Assembly: GCA_036927565.1 (NCBI GenBank) | Contig: JAYESD010000007.1 | Coordinates: 129,182,230 to 129,246,229 of the forward strand | DNA length: 64,000 nucleotides | Source of the DNA: Tuctoria greenei | Lineage: Eukaryota; Streptophyta; Magnoliopsida; Poales; Poaceae | Direction: 5' to 3' | Part shown: piece by piece, positions 61,362-64,000 of the stretch | Layout of the letters: each line of letters starts with the position of its first letter | How positions within the stretch are numbered: the stretch's first letter is position 1 | The notes under the pieces: model-generated | What the model was told of the DNA's origin: nothing | The model's input: the letters and a program-made list of their open reading frames with translations, nothing else | Databases searched by the model: none | Program-made: the position numbers and the translations under genes

Positions 61362-64000
61362 TGAACTACAAAGCCGGAGGAAAGCATTGGGTACTCGATA
61401 GCGGGTGCACTCAACATATGACCGGCAATGATTGTATGTTCACCTCCATAGAGAACCCCGACAATCATGAACAAGTCACCTTTGGTGACAACTCAAAGGG
61501 GAAGGTAATTGGTTTAGGTAAAATTGCTATTTCGCATGATTTGTCCATTTCTAATGTGCTATATGTTAAGTCTCTTAGTTTCAATTTGCTTTCCATTGCA
61601 CAACTATGTGATCTTGGACTTACGTGCACCTTTGACAAGAATGGAGTTGTAGTGACTAGTGAATCAAGCAAAGAACTAATCTTCAAAGGTTTTCGGCATG
61701 GACATCTTTACTTGGTGGACTTCTCCAACAAGGATGCTAGCTTGACCACTTGTCTTTTCACCAAGATGAGTTTGGGTTGGCTATGGCATCGACGCATTGC
61801 TCACATTGGGATGAGCAAGCTCAAGAAGTCGTTCAAGCTTGGGATGGTGACCGGCATGAAGGATGTCACATTTGAGAAGAACAAGCTTTGTAGCGCGTGT
61901 CAAGCCGGGAAGCAAGTTGCTTCACACCACCCAATGAAGACAATGGTGTCAACCTCCAAGCCGCTTGAACTACTCCACATGGACCTCTTCGGACCGTCCA
62001 CATTTCAAAGTCTTGGTGGTAACCTCTATTGTCTTGTTATTGTTGATGACTATTCTAGGTATGCTTGGACTTTGTTTCTAGGTGACAAGGGTGAAACTCC
62101 GGAGGTCTTCAAGACCTTTGCTAAACATGCTCAAAGGGAATTTCAAATTCCCATCATCAAGGTCCGGAGTGACAACGGCACCGAGTTCAAAAATTACAAC
62201 ATTGGGGAGTGGTGTGATCGTGAAGGCGTGAAGCATGAGTTTTTGGCCACATACACCCCTCAACAAAATGGCATCGTTGAAAGGAAGAACAAGACTCTCA
62301 TCACCCTTGCTAGAGCAATGCTTGATGACTATGGCATGTCGGAGAAGTTTTGGGCCGAAGCAATCAACACGGCGTGCCATGCCGCTAATAGGGTCTATCT
62401 TCATCGACTACTTCAAAAGACCCCATATGAGCTCCTCATTGGGAGAAAGCCCAACATCTCCTACTTCCAAGTCTTCGGGTGCAAGTGCTACATCTACCGC
62501 AAGAAAAGGCTCGGTAAGTTTGAAAGAAGGTGTGATATTGGTATCTTTCTTGGTTATGCGTCAAACTCAAAAGCATATCGAGTATTCAACCAAACCTCCG
62601 GGTTAGTTGAAGAAAGTTGTGATGTTGAGTTTGATGAGACTAATGGCTCCCAAGAGGAGAGTTTTGGTCATGATGATATAGATGATGAGCCTCTACGAGA
62701 AGCCATGAAAAACATGACCATTGGAGACATCAAGCCCGAAGTTGAGGAGAGCCATGATCGAGGGGGAGTATCAAATTCCAACATCAACACTTCCATGGCG
62801 CCTCAAGTTGATGAAGAAGAAGAAAAAGATGATCCATTGCCAATGCAAGATTCACAAGCCACACAACATCAACAAGAAGAAGAAGAAGTCCACGATCAAG
62901 TCCAACCACAAGACGAGCAAGATGTTTCACCACCGCCAAGGGCTTCACAATCACTTATGAGGAATGGACGCATCTCCAAGGCGCATCCGATTGATCAAAT
63001 CATCGGAAGTCCGTCATGGGGAGTAAGTACTCGTTCTCACCATGTCGCTTCATTTTGTGAGTACTACTCGTTTGTGTCGTGTGTAGAACCCACTCATATA
63101 GAGGAAGCACTCCAAGATCCAAACTGGGTGATGGCCATGCAAGAAGAACTTAACAACTTCACCCGCAATGAAGTTTGGGTGTTGGAGGAGCAACCCAAGG
63201 ACAAGAACGTCATCGGAACAAAGTGGGTGTACCGCAACAAGCAAGACGAGAATGGCGTTGTGGTCCGCAACAAAGCAAGACTTGTGGCCAAAGGTTTCTC
63301 ACAAGTTGAAGGACTAGACTTTGGAGAAACATTCGCTCCGGTCGCTCGGTTAGAAGCTATTCGTATACTCCTTGCTTTTGCTTCGTATCACAATATAATG
63401 CTTTATCAAATGGATGTTAAAAGTGCCTTTCTTAATGGTTATATTAACGAGCTTATTTATGTTGAGCAACCTCCCGGGTTTGAAGATCCTAGGAATCCTA
63501 ATCATGTGTATAGGTTACACAAGGCGCTCTACGGGCTCAAGCAAGCACCTAGGGCGTGGTATGAATGTCTAAGGGATTTCTTGGTCATGCAAGGATTCAA
63601 GATCGGGAGGGTGGACACTACACTCTTCACCAAGGACATCGACGGGGATTTATTTATTTGTCAAATTTATGTCGATGATATCATTTTCGGCTCAACTAAC
63701 AAATCTCTTAGCCATGAGTTTGGCACCATGATGTCTAGGGAATTCGAGATGTCAATGATTGGAGAGCTCAACTTCTTCCTTGGATTTCAAATCAAGCAAC
63801 TTCAAGAGGGGACCTTCATCTACCAAGAGAAGTACACCAAGGACCTCTTGAAGAAATTTGAGATGGGAGATTGTAGCTCAAGAAGTACTCCAATGGCGAC
63901 AAATTGTCATCTCGACGCGGACTTGGACGGTAAACCTATTGATCAATCTCTCTACCGTTCCATGATTGGTTCATTGTTATATCTTACCGCATCTAGGCCC
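61361..64000 (+). CDS. pol: pol of copia G, open to the window end (partial)
   Basis: I read this frame base by base and found no stop over 880 codons. Order: aspartic protease (WVLDSGCTQHMTG, from residue 10), GAG-pre-integrase (HRRIAHIG and CSACQAGK, about residues 143-188), integrase core with HMDLFGP, RSDNGTEFKN and NGIVERKNKT as D, D and E (about 205-310), an acidic Gln-rich linker (about 450-540), then RT with KNKARLVAKGF, YQMDVKSAFLNG and YVDDIIFGS (about 620-775). It ends at the RT-RNase H link. It lies directly after gag in another frame; no ATG is obvious at the start, so it depends on gag expression, splicing or frameshifting. Confidence 0.92.
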   Translation, partial: MNYKAGGKHWVLDSGCTQHMTGNDCMFTSIENPDNHEQVTFGDNSKGKVIGLGKIAISHDLSISNVLYVKSLSFNLLSIAQLCDLGLTCTFDKNGVVVTSESSKELIFKGFRHGHLYLVDFSNKDASLTTCLFTKMSLGWLWHRRIAHIGMSKLKKSFKLGMVTGMKDVTFEKNKLCSACQAGKQVASHHPMKTMVSTSKPLELLHMDLFGPSTFQSLGGNLYCLVIVDDYSRYAWTLFLGDKGETPEVFKTFAKHAQREFQIPIIKVRSDNGTEFKNYNIGEWCDREGVKHEFLATYTPQQNGIVERKNKTLITLARAMLDDYGMSEKFWAEAINTACHAANRVYLHRLLQKTPYELLIGRKPNISYFQVFGCKCYIYRKKRLGKFERRCDIGIFLGYASNSKAYRVFNQTSGLVEESCDVEFDETNGSQEESFGHDDIDDEPLREAMKNMTIGDIKPEVEESHDRGGVSNSNINTSMAPQVDEEEEKDDPLPMQDSQATQHQQEEEEVHDQVQPQDEQDVSPPPRASQSLMRNGRISKAHPIDQIIGSPSWGVSTRSHHVASFCEYYSFVSCVEPTHIEEALQDPNWVMAMQEELNNFTRNEVWVLEEQPKDKNVIGTKWVYRNKQDENGVVVRNKARLVAKGFSQVEGLDFGETFAPVARLEAIRILLAFASYHNIMLYQMDVKSAFLNGYINELIYVEQPPGFEDPRNPNHVYRLHKALYGLKQAPRAWYECLRDFLVMQGFKIGRVDTTLFTKDIDGDLFICQIYVDDIIFGSTNKSLSHEFGTMMSREFEMSMIGELNFFLGFQIKQLQEGTFIYQEKYTKDLLKKFEMGDCSSRSTPMATNCHLDADLDGKPIDQSLYRSMIGSLLYLTASRP

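Larger units (their letters stand above)
57784..64000 (+). mobile_element. Copia G (SIRE/Maximus-like), largely intact, runs off the window
   Basis: 5' LTR (57784-59160), Met-type primer-binding site, gag with two zinc knuckles and a pol frame open to the last base. It is the outermost and therefore the youngest visible insertion of the nest. The 5 bases before it are CTCGT (57779-57783). RNase H end, polypurine tract and 3' LTR are outside. Confidence 0.9.

Overview
The window looks like nuclear DNA from a grass (Poaceae). It is made almost entirely of transposable elements and I see no credible host gene, RNA gene or CRISPR array. The basis is the mix of families: CACTA elements with TNP2 and Ptta/En-Spm transposases, SIRE/Maximus-type Ty1/copia with an extra ORF after pol, Tat-lineage Ty3/gypsy with an antisense Transposase_28-like ORF, an Athila-type gypsy with its typical primer-binding site, and a Tekay/Del-like chromovirus. 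Species cannot be assigned from sequence alone.

Layout. 1-4303: the 5' half of a Tat element (minus strand), inserted into CACTA-derived DNA that runs to about 11319 and carries two decayed transposase genes. 11320-12253: low-complexity DNA. 12254-15007: a solo LTR with perfect 5-bp target duplications. 15345-20858: a second CACTA element, broken by a terminally trimmed LTR (16110-18968). 20859-45213: one SIRE-type copia element on the minus strand (called D here). D is itself split by a solo LTR (23059-24792), a gag-only retrotransposon (B, 24877-28546), a complete copia element (A, 30495-39915) and a Mutator-like MITE (42622-43154). D is cut in its gag at 45213 by an Athila-type element (E).

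From 45214 on, each element is interrupted by the next: Athila E by copia F (50070), F by Tat2 (50990), Tat2 by a chromovirus (53484), and the chromovirus by copia G (57784), which runs off the window. Counting CACTA2 and D this is a seven-level nest of which only left halves are visible. The right halves should follow beyond base 64000 in reverse order, each with a 5-bp repeat listed in the findings.

Most coding regions are pseudogenes. Two exceptions stand out. Copia G has an uninterrupted pol frame from 61361 to the window end with all catalytic motifs, though its gag has one stop. Element B keeps a 691-codon frame although it has no pol and its 5' LTR is reduced to 28 bp. The strongest unexplained pattern is a short palindrome of the type CGGAC(T/A)AGTCCG, arrayed in the LTRs of families that otherwise look unrelated; a variant, CGGATCATCCG, is arrayed in G.
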